Positions 56,516 through 62,399 of a stretch of 64,000 bases of DNA are shown here, piece by piece. The notes under the pieces are model-generated. The model saw only the letters and a program-made list of their open reading frames with translations, was not told the DNA's origin and ran no database searches. A program made the translations under genes and the position numbers. Source of the DNA: Euptelea pleiosperma (Eukaryota; Streptophyta; Magnoliopsida; Ranunculales; Eupteleaceae); assembly GCA_035048495.1 (NCBI GenBank), contig CM068551.1, positions 19,532,248 through 19,596,247 of the forward strand, read 5' to 3'. The number at the start of each line of letters is the position of its first letter. Position 1 is the first letter of the stretch.

Positions 56516-57003
56516 AAAAGAAAAAGAGGGGAAAGGGGAGGGTTTCGGAAACTCACCGAGCGCAACCAACTGATTTTTCTTGGAAGAAGACGGAGAAGAG
56601 GCGGAGGAGGATTCCTTCTTACGAGGCGGAGAGGGCAGAGGAAGCGAAGGAGAAGAAGTGGAGACCTTCTTTGCTGAGGAAACTGAGGCTGAGGCAGTTG
56701 GTGGTGCTTCAGGTGTACCGTACTTCCTCGGTCTGCCTCTCTTCCTTCGTACAGTCTCTGGTGGTGCTGAAGCGGCGAGGGGAGCTCTGCCGGTCACCGA
56801 ATGTGGAGAAAAAACGAGAGGAGTCGGTTCGGAGGAGGAGTAATGACCGGAAGACGTGTTGTGGTGGTGATGGGGGTTGGAAAATATCCCGTTAGTACCG
56901 GAGGAGGTGGTGGTTGTGGTGGCGTTGTGGTGGTGCTGGTGCTGGTGGTGCTGCTGTTGTGGTGGTGGTAGTAAGAGCTCAGACCGCTTTCGTTCCCCTC
57001 CAT
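25600..57003 (-). CDS. AHL14: AHL14-type AT-hook / PPC (DUF296) protein: whole gene span, six coding exons
   Basis: Span of one gene; exons have separate entries. Joined exons total 1157 bp, one base short of 386 codons, so the intended protein is about 385 residues. Order: MEGNESGLSS start with Ser/Thr/His/Pro-rich lead; a single AT-hook with RGRPRKYG (about 89-96); Ser/Lys-rich linker; PPC/DUF296 domain (about 150-280) from GFTPHVITVAAGE to GSFVIDTKK, including GRFEILSLSGS and GGVGGPLKAAGPVQ; a tail ending SPEDGDDEQLRD. The tail and GTPE linker fit AHL14-like proteins. AHLs bind AT-rich matrix-attachment DNA in the nucleus and form trimers through PPC to tune transcription. Every splice junction has GT/AG and matching phase. 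Exon 1 carries a one-base frame break near codon 35. Confidence 0.9.
25771..26068 (-). CDS. AHL14: AHL14-like exon 5 (end of PPC, C-terminal region)
   Basis: A 298-bp exon starting VIAGSFVIDTKKD after acceptor CTCCATAG| and ending in a split Gly codon before donor GTGTGC. It includes GFRSAPDSSGR, NDHQNIGGSSFMLQPRG and the TDWRGGLDAR stretch typical of AHL14-like tails. Intron 4 before it is only 88 bp, a sharp contrast to introns 1 and 2. Confidence 0.95.
26157..26318 (-). CDS. AHL14: AHL14-like exon 4 (PPC domain)
   Basis: A 162-bp exon, 54 codons, from acceptor TGGTTTCAG| to donor CAG|GTACTG. It encodes GRFEILSLSGSF (the conserved segment for partner binding and nuclear localisation in AHLs), then GGLSVCLSGTDG and GGGVGGPLKAAGPVQ. 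Entry and exit are phase 0. Confidence 0.95.
26990..27412 (+). pseudogene. Degenerate LINE 3' fragment (possible RNase H)
   Basis: Plus strand, antisense to the AHL gene. Frames include KLIFDGSF and KAGTGGAFRSA, which together resemble the FDGS...GaGG...R block of LINE-encoded RNase H, but in different frames. It ends with TTAATAAAGTTTCTTTTACTACGG and an A-run, like a LINE tail. Weak, heavily decayed. Confidence 0.35.
27345..27912. repeat. Direct tandem duplication, period about 300 bp
   Basis: About 27345-27613 and 27650-27912 share in order TTATTAATAAAGTTTCTTTT, AAAAAAAGG(G)ATTTCCAA, TAATAAACTCAACTAAAC and AGGTGTAAA. Differences are scattered point changes, so the duplication is old but clear. 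Confidence 0.7.
28059..28190 (-). CDS. AHL14: AHL14-like exon 3 (PPC domain)
   Basis: A 132-bp exon, 44 codons, from acceptor GTTCAATAG| to donor GAG|GTAAAC. It starts DVAQKIMSFMQQ and ends GGNVTYE, with the CILSASGSISNASLRQP core of PPC domains. Entry and exit are phase 0. Confidence 0.95.
28785..29150 (+). mobile_element. Copia LTR plus primer-binding site, truncated
   Basis: LTR 28785-28952 starts TGTTAATGTAACACGG and ends TTTACTCAACA. TGGTATCAAAGCG follows at 28953-28965, an initiator-Met primer site. Pyrimidine-rich leader continues to about 29100. No gag follows, so the element is truncated. Opposite orientation to the AHL gene. Confidence 0.65.
29861..30176. repeat. Possible MITE with CCATGGTTCAAAAT / ATTTTAAACCTTG ends
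   Basis: The left end CCATGGTTCAAAATTCC resembles the CCATGGTTCAAAGTA motifs at 39458 and 39528. The right end is roughly inverse. No coding frame. Low confidence. Confidence 0.3.
30299..31380. repeat. LTR-retrotransposon-derived sequence with ACTATTCA array
   Basis: Starts TGTAATGGCCCCAAAC, like a gypsy LTR end, and contains at 30725-30800 five or six copies of CACTATTCA(C/T). GA-rich and ATTCAC-rich stretches follow. Its far end is not identified. Probably a degenerate LTR. Confidence 0.35.
32087..32623 (-). pseudogene. Copia RNase H domain fragment
   Basis: 178-codon open stretch with YLTIVRPNISFATNVISQFM, the ADSDWTG motif holding a catalytic Asp, SWRSKKQSVVARTSVEARYQ (the second acidic residue), and ELTWLRNFLQEIGF. 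This is the C-terminal RT connection and RNase H of copia pol. The downstream H-I-E-V-D part is visible at 31950-32085 but out of frame. Confidence 0.85.
32640..33368 (-). pseudogene. Copia reverse transcriptase fragment with duplicated YVDD motif
   Basis: 33015-33368 encodes [32 protein letters not shown] and FSPIAKI, the N-terminal RT. At 32767-32886 a 60-bp unit encoding SETGKIILVVYVDDIVTG is present twice in tandem with 59 identical bases, so the catalytic YVDD motif is duplicated. Stops separate the segments. Non-functional. Confidence 0.85.
33390..33900 (-). pseudogene. Copia pol hinge and integrase-tail fragment
   Basis: Minus frames near 33863-33960 read GYSRIQKGCKCYSP, the conserved C-terminal end of copia integrase, followed by a Ser/Pro/Leu-rich hinge (33390-33804) leading to RT. 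The HHCC and catalytic core of integrase are absent between this and the zinc knuckle. Confidence 0.6.
34236..35000 (-). pseudogene. Copia gag remnant with CCHC zinc knuckle
   Basis: A frame at about 34236-34330 gives CTHCGCEGHIVDAC, a C-x2-C-x4-H-x4-C knuckle. Upstream, 34436-34648 encodes KFLFGLKYEFELVRAQILSS..LPSLTKVYS, the conserved gag stretch. Several frame breaks. Confidence 0.75.
35403..35936. mobile_element. Family-B MITE (full copy plus two truncated copies)
   Basis: Full copy about 35403-35808: TATGGGCTGGGATAAAATGA at the left and its inverse at the right, with inverted arms of well over 100 bp containing ATTACTAATGG and GGGGCCCACAT. Immediately next, 35808-35936 holds two more starts of the same end, TATATGGGCTGGGATAAGTT, within TA tracts, one truncated after 30 bp and one after about 105 bp. 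Insertion into (TA)n tracts is a family habit here. Confidence 0.75.
35972..36057 (-). other. Run of four hairpins in a copia LTR
   Basis: Four consecutive stem-loops: GGATGT..ACATCC (35972-35990), TGGGCCTTCGGCCCA (35991-36005), GGGGCTTCGGCCCC with a C(TTCG)G loop (36028-36041) and GAACA..TGTTC (36043-36057). They lie in the 5' LTR of the intron-2 copia element. Confidence 0.6.
36470..36890. repeat. Diverged copy of intron-2 segment 29516-29900
   Basis: Shared landmarks in order: ATTGCATGGATACTT (or ACTGCATGGATACTT), TACTATTGGTT, CAAATCTTACT(G/A)TAA, TATCTTCAC/AATCTTCAC and ACATATTGGAT. A local tandem of about 37 bp (CTTCTACATTACATTTTTCT) lies at 36618-36690. The two copies flank the copia element. 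Confidence 0.5.
36895..37310 (+). pseudogene. LINE (L1-type) ORF2 3' fragment
   Basis: Plus-strand frames give WGMWKERNNHIFKDRGREL, the tryptophan-rich W.LW.ERN.R.F.. motif that follows the zf-RVT domain of plant L1 ORF2. The same motif occurs in the better-preserved fragment at 51620-52845. It ends with a T-rich tail and no host gene. Confidence 0.65.
37512..37635. repeat. 62-bp tandem duplication
   Basis: TTAAAGAGATATTACAGGGG occurs at 37512 and 37574, each followed by TACTATTCTTTCTATATTTTG(A/G)ATTTCC. The two copies differ at very few positions, so the duplication is fairly recent. Confidence 0.85.
38188..38240 (-). CDS. AHL14: AHL14-like exon 2 (start of PPC domain)
   Basis: A 53-bp exon between acceptor TTTGATGCAG| and donor |GTATGCA. 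Read from the split Gly codon it encodes GNAGQGFTPHVITVAAGE, the invariant opening of the PPC/DUF296 domain. Phase 1 on entry and phase 0 on exit match exons 1 and 3. It stands alone between introns of about 18.3 and 10.0 kb. Confidence 0.92.
38740..39170 (+). repeat. Gypsy-type LTR fragment
   Basis: Has CTCTATAAAATACAG (TATA-like, about 39053-39066) followed by CCTCGCTCTCAAAGG and CGCATTGGAGTATCTTCTTGCAGG, the layout I associate with the transcription start and 3' end of Ty3/gypsy LTRs. No primer site or coding region found next to it. Confidence 0.4.
39926..39990 (+). ncRNA. tRNA-like head of a SINE (pol III boxes)
   Basis: TGGCCCAAATGGTT fits the A box and GGTTCAAATCC (39972-39982) matches the B box GGTTCRANNCC, about 32 bases further. 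There is no acceptor stem or CCA-compatible end and the region between does not fold as a full cloverleaf, so this is a tRNA-derived SINE head, not a tRNA gene. Confidence 0.5.
40720..42130. repeat. Repeated intron-1 segments (three related stretches)
   Basis: About 40740-40830 and 41960-42120 share TTGATACAATAGACA/TTGATACAATGGACA, AGCAATGAAGTAGTTCAA and TCATGGTTA. About 40850-40990 also matches 39290-39420 through CTCAATCTA.ACATCATTT and CCAAAGTGC. This suggests duplication of one ancestral segment, possibly an old LINE or LTR piece. Confidence 0.45.
41098..41760. mobile_element. MITE with GGGCTGCAACTTGGGC inverted ends (663 bp)
   Basis: Left TAGGGCTGCAACTTGGGCAG and right GCCCGCCCAAGTTGCAGCCC are inverted copies. 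Both subterminal zones are rich in AACCCAACCC / GGGTTGGGTT. The interior is AT-rich and non-coding. The ends resemble hAT-type MITEs. Confidence 0.65.
42950..43159 (-). repeat. 3' LTR of intron-1 copia element
   Basis: Starts (minus) TGTTATCAGATACGTAG and ends near CCCTAATTCAACT next to target copy AAACG. Contains GGGTTA repeats that resemble telomere sequence but are part of both LTRs. Confidence 0.88.
43167..43652 (-). pseudogene. Copia RNase H domain
   Basis: YTDADWVGAKDDRRSISGYCTFVGG with the catalytic Asp, SWRSKKQ-type TWRSKKQPVVARSSAEAEF (Glu), [29 protein letters not shown] (Asp) and KTDEQVADVFTKGV. All key residues are present; it is detached from RT by a one-base shift. Confidence 0.92.
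43630..44946 (-). pseudogene. Copia reverse transcriptase
   Basis: [47 protein letters not shown] (catalytic Asp), LYGLKQSPRAWF and IVYVDDIILTG. A stop TAG lies between ANQA and LDVKNAF where other copia have Gln. A one-base run-length change in TTTTTT near 43668 shifts the frame into the RNase H part. Confidence 0.92.
45082..45930 (-). pseudogene. Copia integrase, split by an in-frame TAG
   Basis: MNWHARLGHVSFQYLK (HHCC zinc-binding part with HCETCGLSKH), the catalytic core with DIVHSDVWGP and FVDDHTRCTWVYL, and GGEY. The frame stops at 45460-45462 within SYTPQ*NGVAERK, where a Gln codon is expected. The second half (45082-45438) ends with FLGYSSTHKGYKCY. Confidence 0.9.
46240..46647 (-). 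pseudogene. Copia gag zinc knuckle and protease start
   Basis: CDFCGKLGHVRAKC gives a C-x2-C-x4-H-x4-C knuckle. About 75 codons later TWIIDFRASEHMMG occupies the place of the protease motif W.IDSGAS.HM; the catalytic DSG reads DFR, so the protease is inactive as written. A frame shift at about 46240 leads into the pre-integrase segment 46061-46243. Confidence 0.85.
46995..49057. mobile_element. Solo gypsy-type LTR (2.06 kb) nested in copia gag
   Basis: Ends TGTCACGCCCCC and GGGTCATTACA, the usual look of some gypsy LTRs. Flanks read GGCTG (46990-46994) and GACTG (49058-49062), a 5-bp target duplication with one change. Removing it restores gag. No internal coding and no second LTR. It contains (AATT)n at about 48481-48510. 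Confidence 0.88.
47808..47965. repeat. Three tandem copies of a 54-bp unit
   Basis: CCAAGGGGTCT(C/T)A, AATGAGACAACGCCT or AATAAGACAACGCCT, and CTTTAGGGGA occur three times in order with period about 54-57 bp, inside the solo LTR. This is probably an LTR enhancer-like array. Confidence 0.75.
50371..50387 (-). other. Primer-binding site (initiator-Met tRNA)
   Basis: Minus strand TTGGTATCAGAGCCTCA, matching the canonical copia primer site complementary to the 3' end of initiator tRNA-Met, a few bases inside the 5' LTR. Confidence 0.92.
50390..50612 (-). repeat. 5' LTR of intron-1 copia element
   Basis: Matches the 3' LTR throughout, with an extra TTTGGAGGGG-type insertion and a shorter G-run. 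It starts TGTTATCAG and is followed by the primer site at 50371-50387. Confidence 0.88.
50640..51600. other. Intron-1 stretch without recognisable gene
   Basis: A 93-codon minus-strand frame at 50842-51123 has no known domain. Its GTGCTCCATCCCAT(G)TTCTT piece recurs on the other side of the copia element at about 42779, so this is part of an older repeat. Non-coding otherwise. Confidence 0.35.
51620..52845 (+). pseudogene. L1-type LINE, 5'-truncated (RT tail and zf-RVT)
   Basis: Plus strand, antisense to AHL. 51630-51720 encodes GGLRVKNLRLMNHALLGKWLWRF, the C-terminal RT tail. 52079-52828 encodes a zf-RVT region with DGCFSVRSFY, ILTVDNLIKR, ESVDHLLLHYRVAWEEW (Cys/His positions of the zinc motif partly present) and WWGLWKERNNRVYED. 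It ends in a poly-A tract (about 52829-52838), as expected for target-primed insertion. The first part has two stops. Confidence 0.88.
53198..53543. mobile_element. Family-B MITE copy in AHL intron 1
   Basis: Left ATATAGGGTTGGGATAAAAT, GGGGACCACATGCAGATGAG and right CTCATCTGCATGTGGACCCC form inverted arms. It is flanked by TA-rich sequence at both sides, like the 35403 copy. Interior ACCCTATCAAATATGGACC matches other members. Confidence 0.7.
53600..55065 (-). mobile_element. Third copia fragment: 5' LTR, primer site and gag
   Basis: Minus strand. LTR about 54923-55065 starts TGTTACGCCTCC; primer site TTGGTATCAAAGC at 54907-54919. Gag follows: KLDG at about 54201-54240, then ELDHFQDFTLETSSD, FQSLVGLNTEYGQSRVQIL and VYAFIQSEESRR at 53622-53870. 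Pol and the 3' LTR are missing. Same sense as AHL. Confidence 0.8.
55066..56480. other. Intron-1 stretch next to exon 1
   Basis: Mainly low-copy AT-rich sequence with no recognisable transposon protein. It is probably ancestral intron. No gene seen. Confidence 0.4.
56557..57003 (-). CDS. AHL14: AHL14-like exon 1 (start, AT-hook), with one-base frame break
   Basis: Start codon at 57001-57003 gives MEGNESGLSSYYHHHN, the expected AHL14-type opening. The frame continues through Thr/Pro-rich sequence to the PPPPP run at about 56899-56913, then leads into a false frame that stops near 56794. The frame one base earlier continues with TNGIFSNPHHHHN, then PLVFSPHSVTGRAPL, the AT-hook RRKRGRPRKYGTPE, and KKNQLVAL, ending at donor G|GTGAGT (56557/56556). 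Family proteins join these segments without a break, so one base is missing around 56890-56915, in a repetitive C/T run. It may be a sequencing error, a natural null allele or a pseudogenising change. No in-frame ATG after the break could rescue the AT-hook. Confidence 0.85.
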
Positions 57004-57138
57004 TAGAGAGAGATGTGGGATTTGGGTACTTGATTGGGTTTTCTCTCTCTCTCTCTTCTTTTTTCTCGAATTCTTCTGGGGATTGTGGATTATGAATAAA
57101 AATTGGGGTAACATGGGATAGTCCCGGTTCTATAATAC

Positions 57139-57146
57139 TTATATAA
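57139..57146 (-). promoter_or_regulatory. TATA box of the AHL gene
   Basis: Minus strand AGTTATATAAGTATT, about 140 bp upstream of the start codon. A GA-rich leader (about 57040-57065) and CTCTCTA lie between it and the ATG, consistent with a 100-bp 5' untranslated region. No family-A MITE intrudes between TATA and start. Confidence 0.55.
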
Positions 57147-57429
57147 CTACAGTTATCTGAGTCGTGATCATTGGATGGTTAAAAATCTCCCAATCAGAAA
57201 TTTTAGGTCAAATTATTTTCCACCAATTGAATGGTCTGGAATGATACGATGGTTGAATGCGTAATTCTTAATTGTTTTCCTTTAACATATGTGACTAGTT
57301 TTCTTGAGGTACGGGCTATCTGGAGCGACACTCCATAACTAATCACAGGGAGTACAGCTTGAGTTATGCTGACCAGCACCGGTCAGTAACGTTGTTGACC
57401 AACCATAATATGAAGTATGAACCACTTGG

Positions 57430-57720
57430 CATGTTCTTAGAGATTTCTAGCCGTATGGATGTTTGGGCCAACCCTAGACGGATATAAAAAAAAAAACAAA
57501 AAATTAGCCCGATTAGTGATTTCTAAGCGTTGGATTAGAATTATTTTCATGGGTTGATTTTAACCATTAGAATTTGAACATTATTGACCATTATTTGAGG
57601 ATACAAAGATCCAAAGGTTTGAAATCACTAATCAAGCTGAATTTTTGTTTGTAGGTCCACCTAGGGATTGACCAAACATCAATACGGTCAGTGTCCTCTA
57701 AGATTGTGACACCTGTCACA
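57430..57720. mobile_element. Family-A MITE copy (first of an adjacent pair)
   Basis: ATTAGCCCGATTAGTGATTT at the left is inverted near the right as AAATCACTAATCAAGCTGAA; GGTCCACCTAGGGATTG follows. It lies 430 bp upstream of the AHL start codon. Confidence 0.7.
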
Positions 57721-57779
57721 TGTTACCATTGGTCCACACTTTGCTTATCTATAGTGCCCTGTCATCAAGGCCGATGAAA

Positions 57780-58070
57780 GCGTGCACTCTTAGAGGACAC
57801 CGACCATATGGATCTTTGGCCAATCCCTAGGTGGACCTACAAACCAAAACTCAGCTTGATTAGCGATTCCAAGCCTTTGGATCTTTGTACCTCAAACAAT
57901 GGTCAATAATGTTCAAATTCCCATGGTTAAAATCAACCCATGAAAATAATTCCAATCCAAAGCCTAGAAATCACTAATCAAGCTGATTTTTGGTTTGTAG
58001 GTCCACCTAGGGATTGGCCAAACATCCATACAGTCAGAATCCTCAAGAGTATGGCAAGTGGCTCACATTG
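57780..58070. mobile_element. Family-A MITE copy (second, facing the first)
   Basis: Begins with the inverse of the right end of the 57430-57720 copy (CACTCTTAGAGGACACCGACC, CCAATCCCTAGGTGGACC) and ends with AAATCACTAATCAAGCTGAT. The two copies, 60 bp apart, therefore form one larger palindrome. Confidence 0.7.
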
Positions 58071-58892
58071 CGTGTTGTCATGGGCCTCGACGAAAAGTAG
58101 GCTGTGGCACCATGTGATTGACCACTTCTGGCTGATTCAAAATTCCACTGCTTCAAAAAATTTCTCATTTGTGTAGGCATGAGATGGACAAGGGACCATC
58201 CACGTTGCCATCAGGCGGACGGTCTGAATCGACCACGTTAACCTTGACGATCAAAGATGACCCCACACCATAAATGAAGAATTCTGGAGTGTCAATCCAG
58301 AAAACCCTATCCCAGTTTCTAATGGTAATTGTTTTAACTTTTAAGTATTTTATTATCATACTTGGAATGGAAAGTATTAAAAATATTTTATTCAATTATT
58401 ATATCAGAAAGTTAATCATTTTCATGCAGAAAAGGAATTGTACGGGGGAGTTAATTAGTACTTTTTGTGGTTTATTAGATCTAGAGATGGGAATTGGGAA
58501 GTATTCATAGATAGACAGATTGATTTTATTTTTATATAAGCGCAATGTAGAGAAACACTTCTCCCAAGTGCATGATCTAGCAAACGTGGGTCCCACCAGG
58601 GAGACATCTCGGGATCTAAAGACGTCATATGACAACAACCATCTGATCTATTTGTCATCCTTTTAGACAGTTACCGGAAATAATCGCTTGGTTCTGATCA
58701 TCTCATTGGGTTCATATCTAATCCTATCTGGGCCCCATTCATTGGAATGATAGATGGAGTTTTTAAGTCGAGTGTTCAAAGGGAACGTTCCACTGGGTCT
58801 TGAGTGAGACTAGTCCGCATACATGGTGCAGACTTTTAAAGTATATATGCAAGTAAGGGCACGATGTCACAAGCTGTAGGTCACGCTTTTGG

Positions 58893-59070
58893 GAGTTAAA
58901 CTTCTATCACAATCGGATTGCAAATCACACAAACACAGCCAATGATTTCTCGGCACGTACACCTAAAAAGCAAAAGCACATGGACGTTGCAAAGCACTTG
59001 TGTACGTGCCAAGAACTCATTGGCTTGTGATTGTGTGATTTACAATTTCGTGTGACAGAAGTTTTACTCG
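58893..59070. mobile_element. Hairpin MITE (178 bp)
   Basis: Left GAGTTAAACTTCT, CAAATCACACAA and CGGCACGTACAC pair with right GTGTACGTGCC, TTGTGTGATTTACAA-type and AGAAGTTTTACTC. Its arms stay complementary for about 65 bp with a loop near 58985. Confidence 0.65.
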
Positions 59071-59110
59071 GCTTTTGGCATCAGCTAGCACCATTTTAGT
59101 TACTCACCGC

Positions 59111-59347
59111 TGCCATGTGGCACATTATTCGACGGCGCTGACTCTAAGGATTTTTGGCCAGTACCTTGATGGGTAGTGGACCTGCAAACCAAAAATCAGC
59201 CTGATTAGTGATTTTTAAGTGTTGGATTGAAGTTATTTTCATGGATTGATTTTAACCCTAGAAAGTTGAGTATTATTTGGGAGCAAATATCCAAAGGTTG
59301 TAAATCACTAATCGGGCTGATTTTTGATTTGAAGGTCCACTGCCGTG
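59111..59347. mobile_element. Family-A MITE copy
   Basis: CCATGTGGCACATTATTC at the left; AAAAATCAGCCTGATTAGTG and its inverse CACTAATCGGGCTGATTTTT frame the centre. The right outer end is degenerate. Confidence 0.65.
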
Positions 59348-59676
59348 ACCGAAGTTTTACTCTTTAGCCCTTGGTAGACATTCATACTAAAAATCAGAAT
59401 CGCGCCTTCAAAAGTACTATACTTTAATGACTAGAGATCACCAATCATGGTGATCAGTGGGCCCCAGACGCTAAAATTGTGAGCTACAGCTTATCACATC
59501 GGGGGCCATGCTACGAAACTTTTATTAATAGTAGATACCTCCTCATTCAAGGTAGTAATGTTCTTTTAACCGGTAAAACTGTCCAAATTGTGGGCTCCAT
59601 CTAATCTGATCAAATTTACTTTCGCCAAATTTAAAGTCCACCCATTGAAAAGTTCAAATTGATAAGAATATGCACC

Positions 59677-60050
59677 ATTTGTGTGAGAAAGAACTCGCTG
59701 GTCCCGGGGACCTTCAAACTTTGTTGGACCCCTCCCAAAATTTCTGACACGTACTCTATGTTAACCACCCTTAACTAACTAACGAAGGGGTCAACATGGT
59801 CAGATTTAGGCCTTGACGTACGTGTCAGATCTTTCCTTCAAATTCTGAAGGTCCCCGGGCCAACGAATCTTTTCTCATTTGTGTGATGTAGACTTGGGTT
59901 GAGAAAAAATTTGTTGTCCTGGGGACCACAAAGTTTGAAGTCCTCCCTCGCAAAATGTCTGACATATACCCATTGTTAACCATCCTTAACTAACTAAGGG
60001 CTTAACACGGGTTGGATTAAGGCCTTCATGCAGACATTCCCGCTATTTAT
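59677..60050. repeat. Inverted repeat with GGTCCCGGGGACC arms plus a partial second unit
   Basis: TTGTGTGAGAAAGAACTCG.TGGTCCCGGGGACC (59678-59713) pairs with the inverse at about 59847-59884. ACGTACTC/GACGTACGTG also pairs. A half-unit repeats at 59905-60050 (CCTGGGGACC, AAAATGTCTGACATA, TTAACTAACTAA). Confidence 0.6.
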
Positions 60051-60775
60051 TAATTATACTTCTTCATTATATGTAATTATTTTATAGGCATTATTATACG
60101 TACCGTACATATATTTAATTGAGGTATGTTGATTACAAAAAAATAAAATAAAAATAAAAATAAATGAGGTAACGCATTCATTTATTATCGAAGTAAAATC
60201 ATCCATGTTGGCTTTGAGGGAACACGAAATATGCTTTGTTTATGGTTAAACAGGCCGTAACAACATCGACGTGTAGTTTGTACCGGTGCTTGCCATGTTA
60301 GCACCACTCGGGCGTCACTTCTTCAAGGTGCATGTTGAAACTTAACCTATGGTAGAAGGAGGTTTCATCGCTAACGTAGAGTACTGGTTGGCTTCGCCTC
60401 GCACTTGGTAGTACGTCCTACTTGCTAATGAATGTAAAGTAACAAGCTAATCATGGATCGACCCGGACTTAAGCCGCTAACCTTTCGAATGCAGATTTTC
60501 GCCCGTGCCGGGCAACCCAAGCCAATGCAGACTCGCGTATCGCTTCGACTCTTATGTGATCCGTACTGCCTTTAGGTCATAAGTGAGTCAAGTTAGCTGG
60601 ACCTTTACTTTCTTTCCCACATCTTGTAGCTTTAGTTGATATGTTGTCGGCCCGTGTGTGGTAGGGAGCACTTGCTACCCTTTTGTCGGGCTTGAGTGAG
60701 ATTGTGCCAACCATGTGCACCCATAATCTTATTAGAGGGATGATCAGGATTTGCCACGTCAGTCCCCACATATAA
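60051..60775. other. Non-coding stretch
   Basis: No gene or complete transposon recognised; open frames are short. Confidence 0.35.
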
Positions 60776-60777
60776 AG

Positions 60778-60975
60778 AAAAGGGTCGGGCTCAAGAGCCC
60801 CCTTTTTTTTCTGATCCCTCTCAGGAGTCGTGTTCTTGACCGTGGATTTCACGAATCCAACGGTGGTTGACAGCGCTATCAACCACCGTTGGATTGGTGA
60901 AATCCACGGCGGAGAACACAAGTCCGGCCACAGAGGGGTTAGAAAAAGAGGGCTCCAGAGCCTGAACCTAAAGAA
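60778..60975. mobile_element. MITE with 31-bp near-perfect central hairpin
   Basis: Outer arms GGGCTCAAGAGCCCCCTTTTT and AAAAAGAGGGCTCCAGAGCC pair. The core at 60840-60909 has two 31-bp arms, starting CCGTGGATTTCAC, with a single mismatch, and an 8-base loop. The whole folds into one hairpin of about 200 bp. A relative is at 1100-1290. Confidence 0.75.
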
Positions 60976-62395
60976 AGTCATACACAGTGTGAAGATTCGC
61001 TGATGGAAGGAAAAGCAATTTGCAGGGAAAAAGTGGTGGTGTGACTACTAGGGAAGGTAAAGGGGGTTATCTTTTAGCAATATTCTCTTATCAAATCATG
61101 TGACCCACTTTGTCTCTACCCTTGTATTCCCTCAGCAATATATTCTTGGTAGAGAAGTGAATTTTAACATTAGCCCCCTTGAAATTGAATAAATTAATAA
61201 GATCTTCTGTACTTATTAATTTAATTATTGTCACCCCCTTTGACTGTCAGTCAAAGTTGTCAACTAACACCCAAAATGTATTGTGGGTCTATAAACTACC
61301 TATGAAATCTTGATCGTCCATTTGTCATATCGAAAATAATATAACTACTTCCTAATGATGTGGAGAGTAGAGCGTTCACTTCTTTCGGCTACTTCCAATC
61401 AAAATATCACACATTAAAATATGAGGGTGTATACAATTTTCTTAAAAAAAGGAAATAAGAAGAAGAAGAAAATAATGTTGGACCCAATCAGGGCCCATAC
61501 GTGTCAGCTGCAATGAACTAATACTGCTTGTCTTTTGGCCCTCACCATGTATCACACCCATTTGGCTCGGCCCAATCTGGCCCGTGATCCATGGGTTGAC
61601 CTGCAACCTATGGATCTGGGTATGAGAAAAAGGTAGAAAATAAACATTTGTCGAAAATTCAATCTAAGAAAATTAATAGTTAATTTAGATGCAAATACAT
61701 TTTTGTGAGTACTCGACTAAAATCGACCACAACTACTATTTTAAAATGAAATAATAGAAATAGAGTTCAACCCTAAAATCACAGATCAAATCTGACCTCC
61801 ACAACATTAAATTAATCCATCTGATCCACAGATTGGACCAGTGGTGGTGCTATCAGGACCTCCGTCTCCTTGTGCATTAATGTAGGTGTTGAGGGCCATT
61901 AGATCGTTTGCACAAATCATGGACCTACGATTTTGATTCAGTGCTCCTGTAATCCTAGGATACACAAACTATATCAGACCAAAAGGCAAAATTAGCCAAT
62001 CTCAAAGATGAAAGAAGTTTATCCCACCAGGCATGCAAGAAAGTTATTCATGACAAATTTCAAGAATTCAGAATATTGAAAGCTTTTTAAATCAATCAGA
62101 TTGATCTCGTCCATATATCTGATAGAAGATTTTAAAATTATGAAAATTCACTTCTTATCTAATTAAGACTGGATCATTAATTACATCTCCTCTTCGCAGA
62201 GATATTACCTTTGATTAAGAGGATCGTAGAGAGAGAGAGAGGTGGAGAGGGAGGGACGAACAGCGGGTACTTTTTTTTTTGTCTAAGGGTATTTTCGTCC
62301 AAAAAAACATCTGATTGAGGTGCTTTTGGAATTTGTTTGGTGCTGATAGAATTTCCCTTATACTTATATTGGCCTACGGGGACACCACGTGCGTG
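60976..62395. other. Non-coding stretch
   Basis: No gene recognised. It contains GA tracts (about 62231-62242) and AT-rich low-copy sequence. Confidence 0.35.
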
Positions 62396-62399
62396 CACC

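Larger units (their letters stand above)
38241..56556 (-). other. AHL intron 1 (about 18.3 kb)
   Basis: Between exons 2 and 1, donor GTGAGT and acceptor TTTGATGCAG. It contains a gypsy-LTR-like stretch, a SINE-like head, a GGGCTGCAACTTGGG MITE, an almost complete copia element (42950-50612) with a nested solo LTR, an L1 fragment in antisense, a family-B MITE and a third copia fragment. A long A-tract (about 56487-56512) lies 45 bp inside the donor. Confidence 0.88.

Noticed and set aside
56580..56895. Plus-strand frames rich in Glu/Arg or Cys/Trp
   Set aside because: Antisense reading of AHL exon 1 (Ser/Lys- and His-rich codons).
60577..60981. 134-codon minus-strand frame
   Set aside because: Half of it lies in the 60778-60975 hairpin MITE and there is no recognisable domain.
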